From NCBI GenBank assembly GCA_963640685.1, contig CAVIAA010000004.1, forward strand, positions 1 through 64,000: 64,000 nt of DNA, given 5' to 3'. Shown in pieces: positions 18,077 through 25,433 of this stretch (position 1 is the stretch's first letter; each line of letters starts with the position of its first letter). Under the pieces are notes generated by a model. The model did not search any database. It saw only the letters and a list, made by a program, of their open reading frames with translations, and was not told the origin of the DNA. The position numbers and the translations under genes were made by a program. Origin of the DNA: SFEL01 sp963640685 (GTDB taxonomy: Bacteria; Bacillota; Clostridia; Christensenellales; CAG-138).

Positions 18077-19805
18077 CGAAATCTCCGCCCCCCTTCTGCT
18101 GGGATTCGTATACCTCGCGGTAGATGCTGCACCGCCCCAGCAGCTCCTCGTGGCTGCCGAAGTCCGCTATTCTGCCGTTGTCCATAACTATTATCCTGTC
18201 CGCCTCCTGAACCGAGCTTATGCGCTGCGCGATGATTATTTTTGTCACATCCGGCAGCTCCTTTGCGAAGGATTCGCGTATCGCCCTGTCCGTCGCCGTG
18301 TCAACGGCGCTGGTCGAGTCGTCCAATATGAGTATCTTGGGCTTTTTAAGCAGTGCGCGGGCGATGCAGAGCCGCTGCTTCTGCCCGCCGGAGAGGTTTG
18401 AGCCGCCCTGCTCAACGAAGGAATCGTAGCCCTCCGGCATTGCGGATATAAAGCCGTCCGCCTGCGCGACCCTGGCCGCCCTTTTAAGCTCCTCGTCCGT
18501 TGCGTTCTCGTCGCCCCAGCGCAGGTTTTCCGCAACGGTGCCGGAGAACAGCTCGTTCTTTTGCAGAACCATCGACACCGCGCCGCGCAGCGCCTCGATG
18601 TCATATTCGCGAACGTCCCGCCCGCCAACGCGGACGCTGCCCGCCGTAACGTCATACAGCCTCGGTATCAGCTGAACGAGGGTGGATTTGCCGCTGCCGG
18701 TTCCGCCTATGAGGCCGATGGTCTCGCCGCTGCTTATGTGCAGGTCGATGTCGTCAAGGCAGCTTATGCCGCCCTCCCCGCCGTAGCTGAAGGATACGCC
18801 GTCAAAGTCTATGCTGCCGCTTTTTATCTCTGTCGCGGCGTTGTCTGCGTTCGTAATGTCCGTCCTTTCGTTGAGCACCTCGCATATGCGCTCCGCCGAG
18901 GCGCGGGAGATTATCACCATCATCAGCACCATCGAGAGCATCATAAGGCTGGTAAGTATGCTCATGGCATAGGTCAGCACGCTCATGAGCTGCCCCGTCG
19001 TCATGGAGCCCGAAACTATGTACCTTGCGCCTATCCAGCTTGAAAGCAGTATGCAGGTGTATATGGAAGCCTGCATAAGCGGGGAGGCGTAGGTGGTTAT
19101 CTTCTCCGCCCTGGAAAAGTCGCGGTATATGGTATCGGATACGCGGCCGAACTTCTCCTTCTCGTGCTCCTCGCGAACGAAGGCCTTTACTACCCGTATC
19201 CCGCGCAGGTTTTCCTGAACGACGCTGTTCAGCTTATCGTAGGTTTTGAATACCCGCTCGTATATCGGGTGCGCCTTGGACATCATTATATATATGCCGA
19301 GCCCCAGCACAGGCACCGCGCAGAGGAAAACCGTCGCTATCCTGGCGTTTATCCTGAAGGACATTATGAGCGAGAACACCAGCATCAGCGGGCTCCTTAT
19401 CGCCGTGCGTATTATCATCATATACGCCTGCTGAAGCCTTGTAACGTCCGTCGTAAGCCTCGTTATAAGGCTTGCGGTGGAGAATTTGTCGATATTTGCA
19501 AAGGAAAAGGTCTGTATGTTGTAGTACATATCCTGCCTTACGTTCTTTGCAAAGCCTGTTGAGGCGATCGCCGCGCTGCGGCCGGAAAGCACGCCGAAGG
19601 CAAGCGATATCACCGCGCAGAGCAGCAGCAGACCGCCGATGCGCAGTATCGCCCCCATATCGCCGGGGGTTATGCCGTCGTCGATGAGCTTTGAGAGCAC
19701 ATAGGTTATCGCGACCTCCATGCCGACCTCGCCCACCATAAACAGCGGGGTGAGCAGCGAATCCTTCTTATATTCCCTTATACACCTTGAAAGGGTCTTT
19801 ATCAT
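18063..19805 (-). CDS. ABC exporter, fused permease-ATPase (degenerate-site half)
   Basis: 580 aa; six membrane helices (about 15-300) and an ATPase domain with Walker A GGTGSGKST and signature LSGGQKQRLCIARA. The Walker B reads ILILDDSTSAVD, with Asp replacing the catalytic Glu, and the H-loop reads IAQRISS, with Gln replacing His. Both changes are the hallmark of the non-hydrolysing composite site in heterodimeric exporters. It therefore pairs with the 669-aa product. The ATG overlaps the marR stop by 4 bp (ATGA). Confidence 0.95.
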   Translation of the reverse strand: MIKTLSRCIREYKKDSLLTPLFMVGEVGMEVAITYVLSKLIDDGITPGDMGAILRIGGLLLLCAVISLAFGVLSGRSAAIASTGFAKNVRQDMYYNIQTFSFANIDKFSTASLITRLTTDVTRLQQAYMMIIRTAIRSPLMLVFSLIMSFRINARIATVFLCAVPVLGLGIYIMMSKAHPIYERVFKTYDKLNSVVQENLRGIRVVKAFVREEHEKEKFGRVSDTIYRDFSRAEKITTYASPLMQASIYTCILLSSWIGARYIVSGSMTTGQLMSVLTYAMSILTSLMMLSMVLMMVIISRASAERICEVLNERTDITNADNAATEIKSGSIDFDGVSFSYGGEGGISCLDDIDLHISSGETIGLIGGTGSGKSTLVQLIPRLYDVTAGSVRVGGRDVREYDIEALRGAVSMVLQKNELFSGTVAENLRWGDENATDEELKRAARVAQADGFISAMPEGYDSFVEQGGSNLSGGQKQRLCIARALLKKPKILILDDSTSAVDTATDRAIRESFAKELPDVTKIIIAQRISSVQEADRIIVMDNGRIADFGSHEELLGRCSIYREVYESQQKGGGDFDEQK

Positions 19806-20251
19806 ATTCCCTTCGCCTCCTGTTCCCTCGCGTTCTCACATATGCGCTCGCATATCTCGTGAAACGCCTTTTTCTCCTCCTCGGTTATCCCGTATGACAG
19901 CTCCCGCTCAATTTCGCTCAGCCGCTCTATGGTGGAAAGGCTGCGCTGCCGAGTCGCCGCCGTCACTGATATTCGCTTCAGCCGCGCGTCGTTTTCCTCC
20001 GCAAGCCGCATTATCAGCCCCTTGCGCTCCATTGCCTGAAGCAGCTTGGTCGCGGTGCTGCGGCGAATGTTGAACTCCGCCTCGATGTCCTTCTGATATA
20101 TCGGCCTGTCGCCGTTGTCCATCAAAAAGCCCATTATCCTGCACTGGCTCGCGGTCAGCCCCATCGGCATGCCTATTCCCATAGCCTCAAAGCTGCGGCG
20201 AATCGCCTGATGCGCCGATTTTATATCGGCACACGGGTTGTAGTTTTCCAT
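19802..20251 (-). CDS. MarR-family transcriptional regulator
   Basis: 149-aa winged-helix regulator with TASQCRIMGFLMDNGDRPIYQKDIEAEFNIRRSTATKLLQAMERKGLI (helix-turn-helix and wing) and the DDAR-like ENDARLKRISVT strand. It is the first gene of the exporter operon and very probably its ligand-responsive repressor. The ATG at 20251 is chosen. A TTG 39 nt upstream is in frame but falls inside the operator and next to the predicted transcription start. Two identical-type palindromes flank its promoter, indicating autoregulation. Confidence 0.93.
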   Translation of the reverse strand: MENYNPCADIKSAHQAIRRSFEAMGIGMPMGLTASQCRIMGFLMDNGDRPIYQKDIEAEFNIRRSTATKLLQAMERKGLIMRLAEENDARLKRISVTAATRQRSLSTIERLSEIERELSYGITEEEKKAFHEICERICENAREQEAKGI

Positions 20252-20282
20252 ATAGTTTTCCGCCTGTTCAATAGTATAAAAA

Positions 20283-20296
20283 GTTAGCAAGCTAAC
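20283..20296. promoter_or_regulatory. MarR operator candidate O1
   Basis: GTTAGC-AA-GCTAAC, a perfect 14-bp palindrome just downstream of the marR -10, over the expected transcription start. Confidence 0.7.
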
Positions 20297-20304
20297 AGTA
20301 ATGT

Positions 20305-20333
20305 ATTATACCTGCGGGTTTTTTCAAAGTCAA
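20305..20333 (-). promoter_or_regulatory. Sigma-A promoter of the marR-exporter operon
   Basis: Minus strand TTGACT-17-TATAAT, about 55 nt upstream of the marR ATG, with operator O1 directly downstream and O2 upstream. Confidence 0.85.
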
Positions 20334-20359
20334 CGGAGTACACAAAAAAGACACAAATT

Positions 20360-20373
20360 GTTAGCCTGCTAAC
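20360..20373. promoter_or_regulatory. MarR operator candidate O2
   Basis: GTTAGC-CT-GCTAAC, the same half-sites as O1, 77 bp centre to centre, upstream of the marR -35 and between the divergent marR and tlpA-like genes. Confidence 0.65.
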
Positions 20374-20496
20374 AGTTTTTTAACGGCGTATCTATTTGTA
20401 TACTTTTCGTAAAAACGGCAAATTTCCCCGTGACAGCGGGGCCGCCGATAAGGTATTATATCACCATTAAATAAAAGGGAGCATTAAGATCTTATT

Positions 20497-21117
20497 ATGA
20501 AAAAGCTGATAATCGTACTTTGCATACTGCTTGCGCTGCCGCTCTCCGCCTGCGGCACAAAAAGGACCGAGGCCGAGGCGGAAAAGCAGGACGCCTCAGC
20601 CGAGCTGGACCCCGAATACCAGACCGGCGACACCTCCGAAATATCCTTCAGCTTTACCGACGACAGCGAGAGCCTTGAGTTTACCTCATACGACCTTGAC
20701 GGCAACGAGATAAGCAGCAGTGACGTGTTCGCCGCGGCAGATGTTACGATGGTAAACATATGGGGCACCTTCTGTTCCCCCTGCATATCCGAAATGCCGG
20801 ATCTCGGCGAGCTGTCCAGGGAATACGCGGAGCGCGGCTTCCAGATACTCGGCGTTGTGTTTGACGTGACCGAGATAGGCAGCAGCACCGCAAAGGACGC
20901 GAAGGAGATAATCGAGGGCACGGGGGCGGACTACACCCACGTCATACTCAACGATGAGCTTGCAAAGCTCATGGGCAGCGAGGTGTTTGCAATACCCTCA
21001 ACGCTGTTTGTGGATAAGGACGGCAGGATACTCACCTCGATGATACTCGGCAGCAACTCAAAGGATCGCTGGGCAGCCGCCGCGGATAAGGTGCTGGAAA
21101 AGGCAAAGGCTGAATAA
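20497..21117 (+). CDS. TlpA-like thioredoxin-fold lipoprotein
   Basis: 206 aa. A lipoprotein signal ends in LSAC (Cys19), then an acidic linker (20-55), then a TlpA/ResA-type thioredoxin fold with the active site WGTFCSPC (Cys93, Cys96) and cis-proline strand VFAIPSTLFVDKDG. It sits on the outside of the membrane and probably reduces or oxidises exported thiol proteins. The WxxFCxPC motif is that of extracytoplasmic reductases such as ResA/StoA. No cytochrome or CcdA gene lies beside it. Promoter: possible GTGACA-18-TATTAT about 20-50 nt upstream. It ends in the hairpin that doubles as the zur control region. Confidence 0.9.
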   Translation: MKKLIIVLCILLALPLSACGTKRTEAEAEKQDASAELDPEYQTGDTSEISFSFTDDSESLEFTSYDLDGNEISSSDVFAAADVTMVNIWGTFCSPCISEMPDLGELSREYAERGFQILGVVFDVTEIGSSTAKDAKEIIEGTGADYTHVILNDELAKLMGSEVFAIPSTLFVDKDGRILTSMILGSNSKDRWAAAADKVLEKAKAE

Positions 21118-21123
21118 AAAGCA

Positions 21124-21170
21124 TTGACAAAGCGATTATCCCTCTGTAATATGAGACTGACTCTCATATT
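21124..21170 (+). promoter_or_regulatory. zur-znu operon promoter with Zur box
   Basis: TTGACA (21124-21129)-17-TAATAT (21147-21152). The -10 is the left edge of a palindrome AATATGAGA-CTGAC-TCTCATATT (21148-21170, 9-bp perfect arms), which covers the predicted transcription start. A Fur-family repressor bound there would block initiation, and the first gene of the operon encodes such a repressor. Confidence 0.8.
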
Positions 21171-21184
21171 CGGAGGGATTTTTT
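21138..21184 (+). terminator. Terminator of the TlpA-like gene, overlapping the zur promoter
   Basis: ATCCCTC pairs with GAGGGAT around the inner AATATGAGA/TCTCATATT stem, followed by TTTTTT. Its 3' arm (GGAGGGA) is also the ribosome-binding site of zur. Transcripts started at the zur promoter lack the 5' arm and so cannot form it. Confidence 0.75.
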
Positions 21185-21589
21185 GTGTATAAGACCATAC
21201 AGTATAAGAGCCTGTGCGATTTCTTTGAGCGGGGGGAAAAGGAGCAGTACACCTCGGAGGAGATAGCAACGGCGCTTGAGCAGTGCGGGGTCAGCCGCAG
21301 CACGGTATACCGCCAGCTCACGAAAATGACCGAGGCAGGGGAGCTTAGAAGGTTCCAGAGCGGCAGGCAGACGCTGTATCAATACGCCAACGCGACCGAG
21401 AGCTGCGGCAGCCACTTCCACTTAAAGTGCGAGAGCTGCGGCCGGCTCATTCACCTTGACTGCGAGAGCGCGGCGGAGTTTGCGCGGCACATTGCGGCAG
21501 GGCACGGGTTTGAACTGGATATGAAGCGGACGGTGCTGTACGGCGTATGCCGCCGCTGCGCCGAAAAAAAGGGGGATTTAAGTGAATAA
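21185..21589 (+). CDS. zur: Fur-family metal repressor, probably Zur
   Basis: 134 aa. N-terminal winged helix with ALEQCGVSRSTVYRQLTKMTEAGEL. C-terminal dimerisation and metal domain with SHFHLKCESCGRLIHLDC (His77, His79, C82xxC85) and a second CRRC pair (122-125), the structural zinc site. First gene of the zinc-uptake operon, hence Zur rather than Fur or PerR. Starts at GTG, 7 nt after GGAGGGA. Represses its own promoter through the 21148-21170 palindrome by inference. Its end overlaps znuA by 8 bp. Confidence 0.9.
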   Translation: MYKTIQYKSLCDFFERGEKEQYTSEEIATALEQCGVSRSTVYRQLTKMTEAGELRRFQSGRQTLYQYANATESCGSHFHLKCESCGRLIHLDCESAAEFARHIAAGHGFELDMKRTVLYGVCRRCAEKKGDLSE

Positions 21590-22541
21590 CAGCATAAAAA
21601 TAAAAAGGGGGCTGCTCTGTGCGGTGCTGTGCCTTGCGCTGCTCTGTGCGGGCTGCGCGGCAAATGAGGCGGAAGCAGCAACGACCTGTGGCCTTTCCAT
21701 AGTTGCCGCAAACTTCCCCGCGTATGACTTTGCGCGCTCGGTCGCGGGCGCGGAGCAGGTTCGGCTGCTGCTGCCGCCGGGGAGCGAGGCGCACAGCTAC
21801 GAGCCGACGCCAAAGGACGTAATAGCCATTCAGAGCTGCGATCTGTTCATTTATGCCGGCGGGGAAAACGAGGAATGGGCGACGGACATGATACAGAGCC
21901 TTGAGCTGGGCAGCGAAAAAACCATCGCCATGCTGAACGTCGTTGAGCCGCTGGAGGAGGAGCGTGTCGAGGGCATGGAGCCGGAAAAGGGACACGAGCA
22001 CGAAGACCACGAGGAATACGACGAGCACGTTTGGACATCACCAAAAAACGCCGCGCTGATAGTTCAGGCGATATGCGACAGGCTATGCGAAATATGCCCG
22101 GGCGAGGCGGAGCGGTTCAAGGCCGGCTGCGATGAGTACAAAGCTGAGCTTAGCAGGCTGGGCGGGGAATTTCGCACGGCGATAAGCAGCGCAAAGCGCA
22201 GAACGCTGGTATTTGCGGACAGGTTCCCCGCAAGGTACTTTACCGAGGAATACGGCCTTAAGTACTACGCCGCCTTCCCCGGCTGCTCCGCCGAGAGCGA
22301 GGCCAGCCCAAAGACCGTCGCCTTCCTTATAGACAGGGTGCGCGAGGAGGGCATACCCGTCGTGTTCAAGGTTGAGCTCTCCAACGGCAGGATAGCCGAG
22401 GCGGTTGCGGAATCCACCGGCGCGAGGGTTCTGACATTCACAAGCTGTCATAACCTTACGAAGGAGGAGTTTGACTCCGGCGCAACGTACATATCCCTTA
22501 TGAAACAAAACCTCGAGAGCATAAAGGAGGCGCTGAACTGA
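21582..22541 (+). CDS. znuA: Zinc ABC transporter substrate-binding lipoprotein
   Basis: 319 aa. Lipoprotein signal with LLCAGC (Cys25); a cluster A-I binding-protein fold with SIVAANFPAYDFARSVAG, LLPPGSEAHSYEPTPKD (metal-ligand His), the ligand-loop KGHEHEDHEEYDEHVW (His/Asp/Glu-rich, about 125-145, typical of zinc over manganese binders) and a C-terminal VFKVELSNGRIAEAVAESTGARVL. Delivers Zn2+ to ZnuB. GTG start at 21582, inside the end of zur, with GGGGGAT upstream. Confidence 0.93.
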   Translation: MNNSIKIKRGLLCAVLCLALLCAGCAANEAEAATTCGLSIVAANFPAYDFARSVAGAEQVRLLLPPGSEAHSYEPTPKDVIAIQSCDLFIYAGGENEEWATDMIQSLELGSEKTIAMLNVVEPLEEERVEGMEPEKGHEHEDHEEYDEHVWTSPKNAALIVQAICDRLCEICPGEAERFKAGCDEYKAELSRLGGEFRTAISSAKRRTLVFADRFPARYFTEEYGLKYYAAFPGCSAESEASPKTVAFLIDRVREEGIPVVFKVELSNGRIAEAVAESTGARVLTFTSCHNLTKEEFDSGATYISLMKQNLESIKEALN

Positions 22542-22544
22542 AAA

Positions 22545-23243
22545 ATGGCACTTATAAGCTGCAAAAACGCCGCCTTTGCCTATGACGGGCACAAGGTGGT
22601 ATCAAGCCTCAGCTTTTCTGTTGAGCCGGGGGATTATCTCTGCATAGTCGGCGAAAACGGGGCGGGCAAGAGCACCCTCGTAAAGGGGCTTTTAGGCTTT
22701 ATAAGGCCTGTTGAGGGCAGCGTTGAGCGGGGCTGCGGCCTTAAGGAAAACGAGATAGGCTACCTTCCTCAGCAGACCGACCTTCAGCGGGATTTCCCCG
22801 CGAGCGTATACGAGGTGGTGCTTTCCGGCTGCCTTAACAGCCTTGGCAGCCGCCCGTTTTACTCCCGCGACCAGAAGGAGCGCGCGGAGGCGATGATGGA
22901 TAGGCTGGGCATAGGCAATATAAGCCGCGCCTGCTACCGGGAGCTTTCCGGCGGGCAGCAGCGCCGCGCCCTGCTTGCCCGTGCGCTCTGCGCAACCCGC
23001 AAGCTGATACTCTTAGACGAGCCGACGACCGGGCTGGATCCGCTGGTAACGCTGGATATGTACCGGCTGATAGCCGACATAAACCACCACGACGGAATAA
23101 CCGTAATTATGGTCTCGCACGACATACCCGCGGCGGTGAGCTACGGCAGGCATATACTGCACCTAAGCTCTGGCGGTGCATACTGGGCAACGGCAGAGGA
23201 ATACAAAAACAGCGCGCTCGGCCGCGCCTTTCTTGGGAGGTAG
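22545..23243 (+). CDS. znuC: Zinc ABC transporter ATP-binding protein
   Basis: 232-aa ATPase with Walker A GENGAGKST, Q-loop YLPQQTDLQRDFPASV, signature LSGGQQRRALLARA and Walker B LILLDEPTTGLD. Energises zinc import through ZnuB. Begins 3 nt after the znuA stop and carries the GGGAGG ribosome site of znuB at its own 3' end. Confidence 0.94.
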   Translation: MALISCKNAAFAYDGHKVVSSLSFSVEPGDYLCIVGENGAGKSTLVKGLLGFIRPVEGSVERGCGLKENEIGYLPQQTDLQRDFPASVYEVVLSGCLNSLGSRPFYSRDQKERAEAMMDRLGIGNISRACYRELSGGQQRRALLARALCATRKLILLDEPTTGLDPLVTLDMYRLIADINHHDGITVIMVSHDIPAAVSYGRHILHLSSGGAYWATAEEYKNSALGRAFLGR

Positions 23244-23248
23244 CGCAG

Positions 23249-24085
23249 ATGGGCTATATACTGAACATGTTTTCCTATACATTTATGGTGCGGGCGCTGG
23301 TGGTTGGGCTGTTGGTCTCGCTCTGCGCCGCGCTGCTCGGCGTCAGCCTCGTGCTGAAGCGCTATTCAATGATAGGCGACGGGCTTTCCCACGTCGGCTT
23401 CGGGGCGCTTGCTGTCGCCTCGGTGCTGGGGCTGAATGAGCTCGGCGTTGCGATACCCGTCGTGATAGCGGCGGCGATACTGCTGCTTCGGCTGAGCAAT
23501 ACCGCGGCGATAAAGGGGGACGCGGCGATAGCGCTGATATCGACCGGGGCGCTGGCGCTGGGCGTTCTGGTCATATCCGTGACCTCCGGCATGAATACCG
23601 ACGTTATGAACTTCCTCTTCGGCAGCATACTCGCGATGAGCGAAGGCGACGTCGTTTTGAGCATTATTCTTTCGGCTGCGGTGCTGGTGCTCTTCGTGCT
23701 GTTTTACTGCCGAATGTTCGCCGTTACCTTTGACGAGAGCTTTGCAAGGGCGACCGGCGCAAACACCGGCCTGTACAACACCCTGCTCGCCTGCCTTACC
23801 GCCCTCACGATAGTGCTCGGCATGAGGATGATGGGGGCGCTGCTGATATCCAGCCTTATAATATTCCCGCCGCTCACCGCAATGCGGCTGTGCAAGACCT
23901 TTAAGAGCGTCGTCATATGCGCAGGTGCGCTCTCGGCGTTCTGCTTTACCGCGGGCATTATCATAAGCTTTGCCTGCTCAACGCCGACGGGGCCCAGCGT
24001 CGTTGCGGTAAATATACTCTGCTTCGGCGTGTTTTCGGCGCTTCGCGCCTTGCAAAAGGCGCCGCGCCGCGCTAAAATCAGGTAA
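23249..24085 (+). CDS. znuB: Zinc ABC transporter permease
   Basis: 278-aa ABC-3 family permease with about eight membrane helices and the conserved SLVLKRYSMIGDGLSHVGFGALA and MGALLISSLIIFPPLTAMRL segments. Forms the membrane channel of ZnuABC. No terminator is seen in the 32 bp to the next gene, so transcription probably continues. Confidence 0.94.
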   Translation: MGYILNMFSYTFMVRALVVGLLVSLCAALLGVSLVLKRYSMIGDGLSHVGFGALAVASVLGLNELGVAIPVVIAAAILLLRLSNTAAIKGDAAIALISTGALALGVLVISVTSGMNTDVMNFLFGSILAMSEGDVVLSIILSAAVLVLFVLFYCRMFAVTFDESFARATGANTGLYNTLLACLTALTIVLGMRMMGALLISSLIIFPPLTAMRLCKTFKSVVICAGALSAFCFTAGIIISFACSTPTGPSVVAVNILCFGVFSALRALQKAPRRAKIR

Positions 24086-24117
24086 GAACGAATAAACACA
24101 CAAAAGGAGAGGCTGAA

Positions 24118-24573
24118 ATGATAAACCACGAGGAAAAGACGCGGGAGCTGTTCCGCGAGGGGTATAACTGCGCGCAGGCCGTTTTCGGCGCGTTTTGCGA
24201 TGTTACCGGGGTGGACTTTGAAACGGCGATAAAGCTGACCTCCGGCTTCGGCGCCGGAATGGGCGGAATGCGGGATACCTGCGGCGCCGTCAGCGGCATG
24301 TTCATGGTCGCGGATATGCTATACGGCTACACCGACCCCAAGGCCACGACGGAAAAGGCGGCGCACTATGCGACGATACGCAAGCTCGCGGAGGACTTTA
24401 AGGCGGAAAACGAAAGCCTTATGTGCCGCGACCTGCTCGCCTTCTGCAAAAAGGCGCAGCAGCCGATGGAGCGCACCGACGCATACTACGGCGAGCGCCC
24501 CTGCACCCGGCTGGTAATGGACGCGGCAAAGCTGCTGGATGCGCTAATCGCCGAGCGGGGGCTGAATAAATAA
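24118..24573 (+). CDS. C_GCAxxG_C_C family redox-type protein
   Basis: 151 aa of the C_GCAxxG_C_C family: FREGYNCAQAVFGAFCD near the N-terminus, GFGAGMGGMRDTCGAVSGMFM at about 42-62, then Cys residues in MCRDLLAFC and RPCTRLV. Members are small, cysteine-rich proteins thought to bind metal or act in redox; some are selenoproteins. None is biochemically defined to my knowledge. Strong AAAGGAGAG site 8 nt before ATG. It is the fifth gene of the zur-znu transcript and shares its stop codon with the start of nrdG (TAATG). Confidence 0.88.
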   Translation: MINHEEKTRELFREGYNCAQAVFGAFCDVTGVDFETAIKLTSGFGAGMGGMRDTCGAVSGMFMVADMLYGYTDPKATTEKAAHYATIRKLAEDFKAENESLMCRDLLAFCKKAQQPMERTDAYYGERPCTRLVMDAAKLLDALIAERGLNK

Positions 24574-25274
24574 TGCTCATAAACGGCCTTCAGACCCTTA
24601 CCCTGCTGGATTACCCGGGCAGGGTGGCCTGCACCGTGTTCACCGGCGGCTGCAACCTGCGCTGCCCCTTTTGCCACAACGGCAGCCTTGTTCTGCACCC
24701 CGACGAGGGGGAGCAGATACCCGAGGAGAGCTTCTTTGAGCTGCTCAAAAGGCGGCGCGGGGTGCTTGAGGGGGTATGCATAACCGGCGGGGAGCCTACT
24801 ATGGCATTCGGCCTTGAGCCGTTCATGGCGAAAATTAAGGAGCTCGGCTTTCTGGTAAAGCTGGATACCAACGGCACCCGACCGAGGGCGATAAGGCGGA
24901 TACTGGACGCAGGACTTGCGGATATGATTGCCATGGACATAAAAAACAGCCTTGAAAAGTACCCGCTCACCTGCGGCGTTCCGGGCTTTGACACGGCGCC
25001 CGTGCGCGAGAGCATTTCGCTCATAATGCAGAGCGGGGTGAGCCACGAGTTTCGGACTACCGTAGTACGCGAGCTGCACACGCCGGAGGATATACGCTCC
25101 ATTGCGCGGCTGATACAGGGCGCGGAGGGGTACTTCCTTCAGCCGTACCGCGATTCCGGCGACATACTGCGCGGCGGCTGCACCCGCCACACGGATAACG
25201 AGCTGCGCGCGCTGCTCTCTGCCGCGCGGGAATATATGCCCAATGCAAAGCTGCGCGGCGTTGAGCTGCCATAA
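24573..25274 (+). CDS. nrdG: Anaerobic ribonucleotide reductase activase (radical SAM)
   Basis: 233-aa radical-SAM activase. TLLDYPGRVACTVFTGGCNLRCPFCHN holds the CxxxCxxC [4Fe-4S] ligand set (Cys27, Cys31, Cys34), followed by CITGGEPTM and LVKLDTNGTRP (SAM-binding). It belongs to the group annotated as NrdG-like activases of anaerobic RNR in Clostridia and generates the glycyl radical in NrdD encoded 160 bp downstream. Unusually it lies upstream of nrdD and is translationally coupled to the zinc-operon gene before it, while nrdD has its own promoter. Confidence 0.88.
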   Translation: MLINGLQTLTLLDYPGRVACTVFTGGCNLRCPFCHNGSLVLHPDEGEQIPEESFFELLKRRRGVLEGVCITGGEPTMAFGLEPFMAKIKELGFLVKLDTNGTRPRAIRRILDAGLADMIAMDIKNSLEKYPLTCGVPGFDTAPVRESISLIMQSGVSHEFRTTVVRELHTPEDIRSIARLIQGAEGYFLQPYRDSGDILRGGCTRHTDNELRALLSAAREYMPNAKLRGVELP

Positions 25275-25276
25275 GC

Positions 25277-25310
25277 AAACAGCACCACTATATGTTGTGG
25301 TGCTGTTTTT
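25277..25310 (+). terminator. Intrinsic terminator after nrdG (contains a NrdR-box-like core)
   Basis: AAACAGCACCAC pairs with GTGGTGCTGTTT (12 bp) around TATATGTT-type loop sequence, then TTTT. The inner part CCACTATATGTTGTGG resembles a NrdR box. Confidence 0.85.
25285..25300. promoter_or_regulatory. NrdR-box-like site 1
   Basis: CCACTATATGTTGTGG matches 13 of 16 positions of the NrdR consensus ACACWATATATWGTGT. It coincides with the terminator stem, so part of the symmetry could be due to the hairpin alone. Confidence 0.5.
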
Positions 25311-25337
25311 ATATATACAATATCTTGTTTTATACTA

Positions 25338-25366
25338 TTGCCAACGCACTATATATATGTTATGAT
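25338..25366 (+). promoter_or_regulatory. nrdD promoter with NrdR-box-like site 2
   Basis: TTGCCA-17-TATGAT. The spacer holds GCACTATATATATGTT (25346-25361), 12 of 16 matches to the NrdR consensus, placed where a repressor would block RNA polymerase. It is 61 bp from site 1. nrdR itself is not in this window. Confidence 0.55.
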
Positions 25367-25433
25367 GTAATTGTTCTTATATTGATAATCATTTAGTGAT
25401 TTCTGTCTTTGGCAGAGAAAGGGCTGTTTTAAA

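Noticed and set aside
20281..20290. TTG start for marR giving 13 extra residues
   Set aside because: It lies inside the operator at the transcription start; the downstream ATG at 20251 fits family length and leaves a leader.
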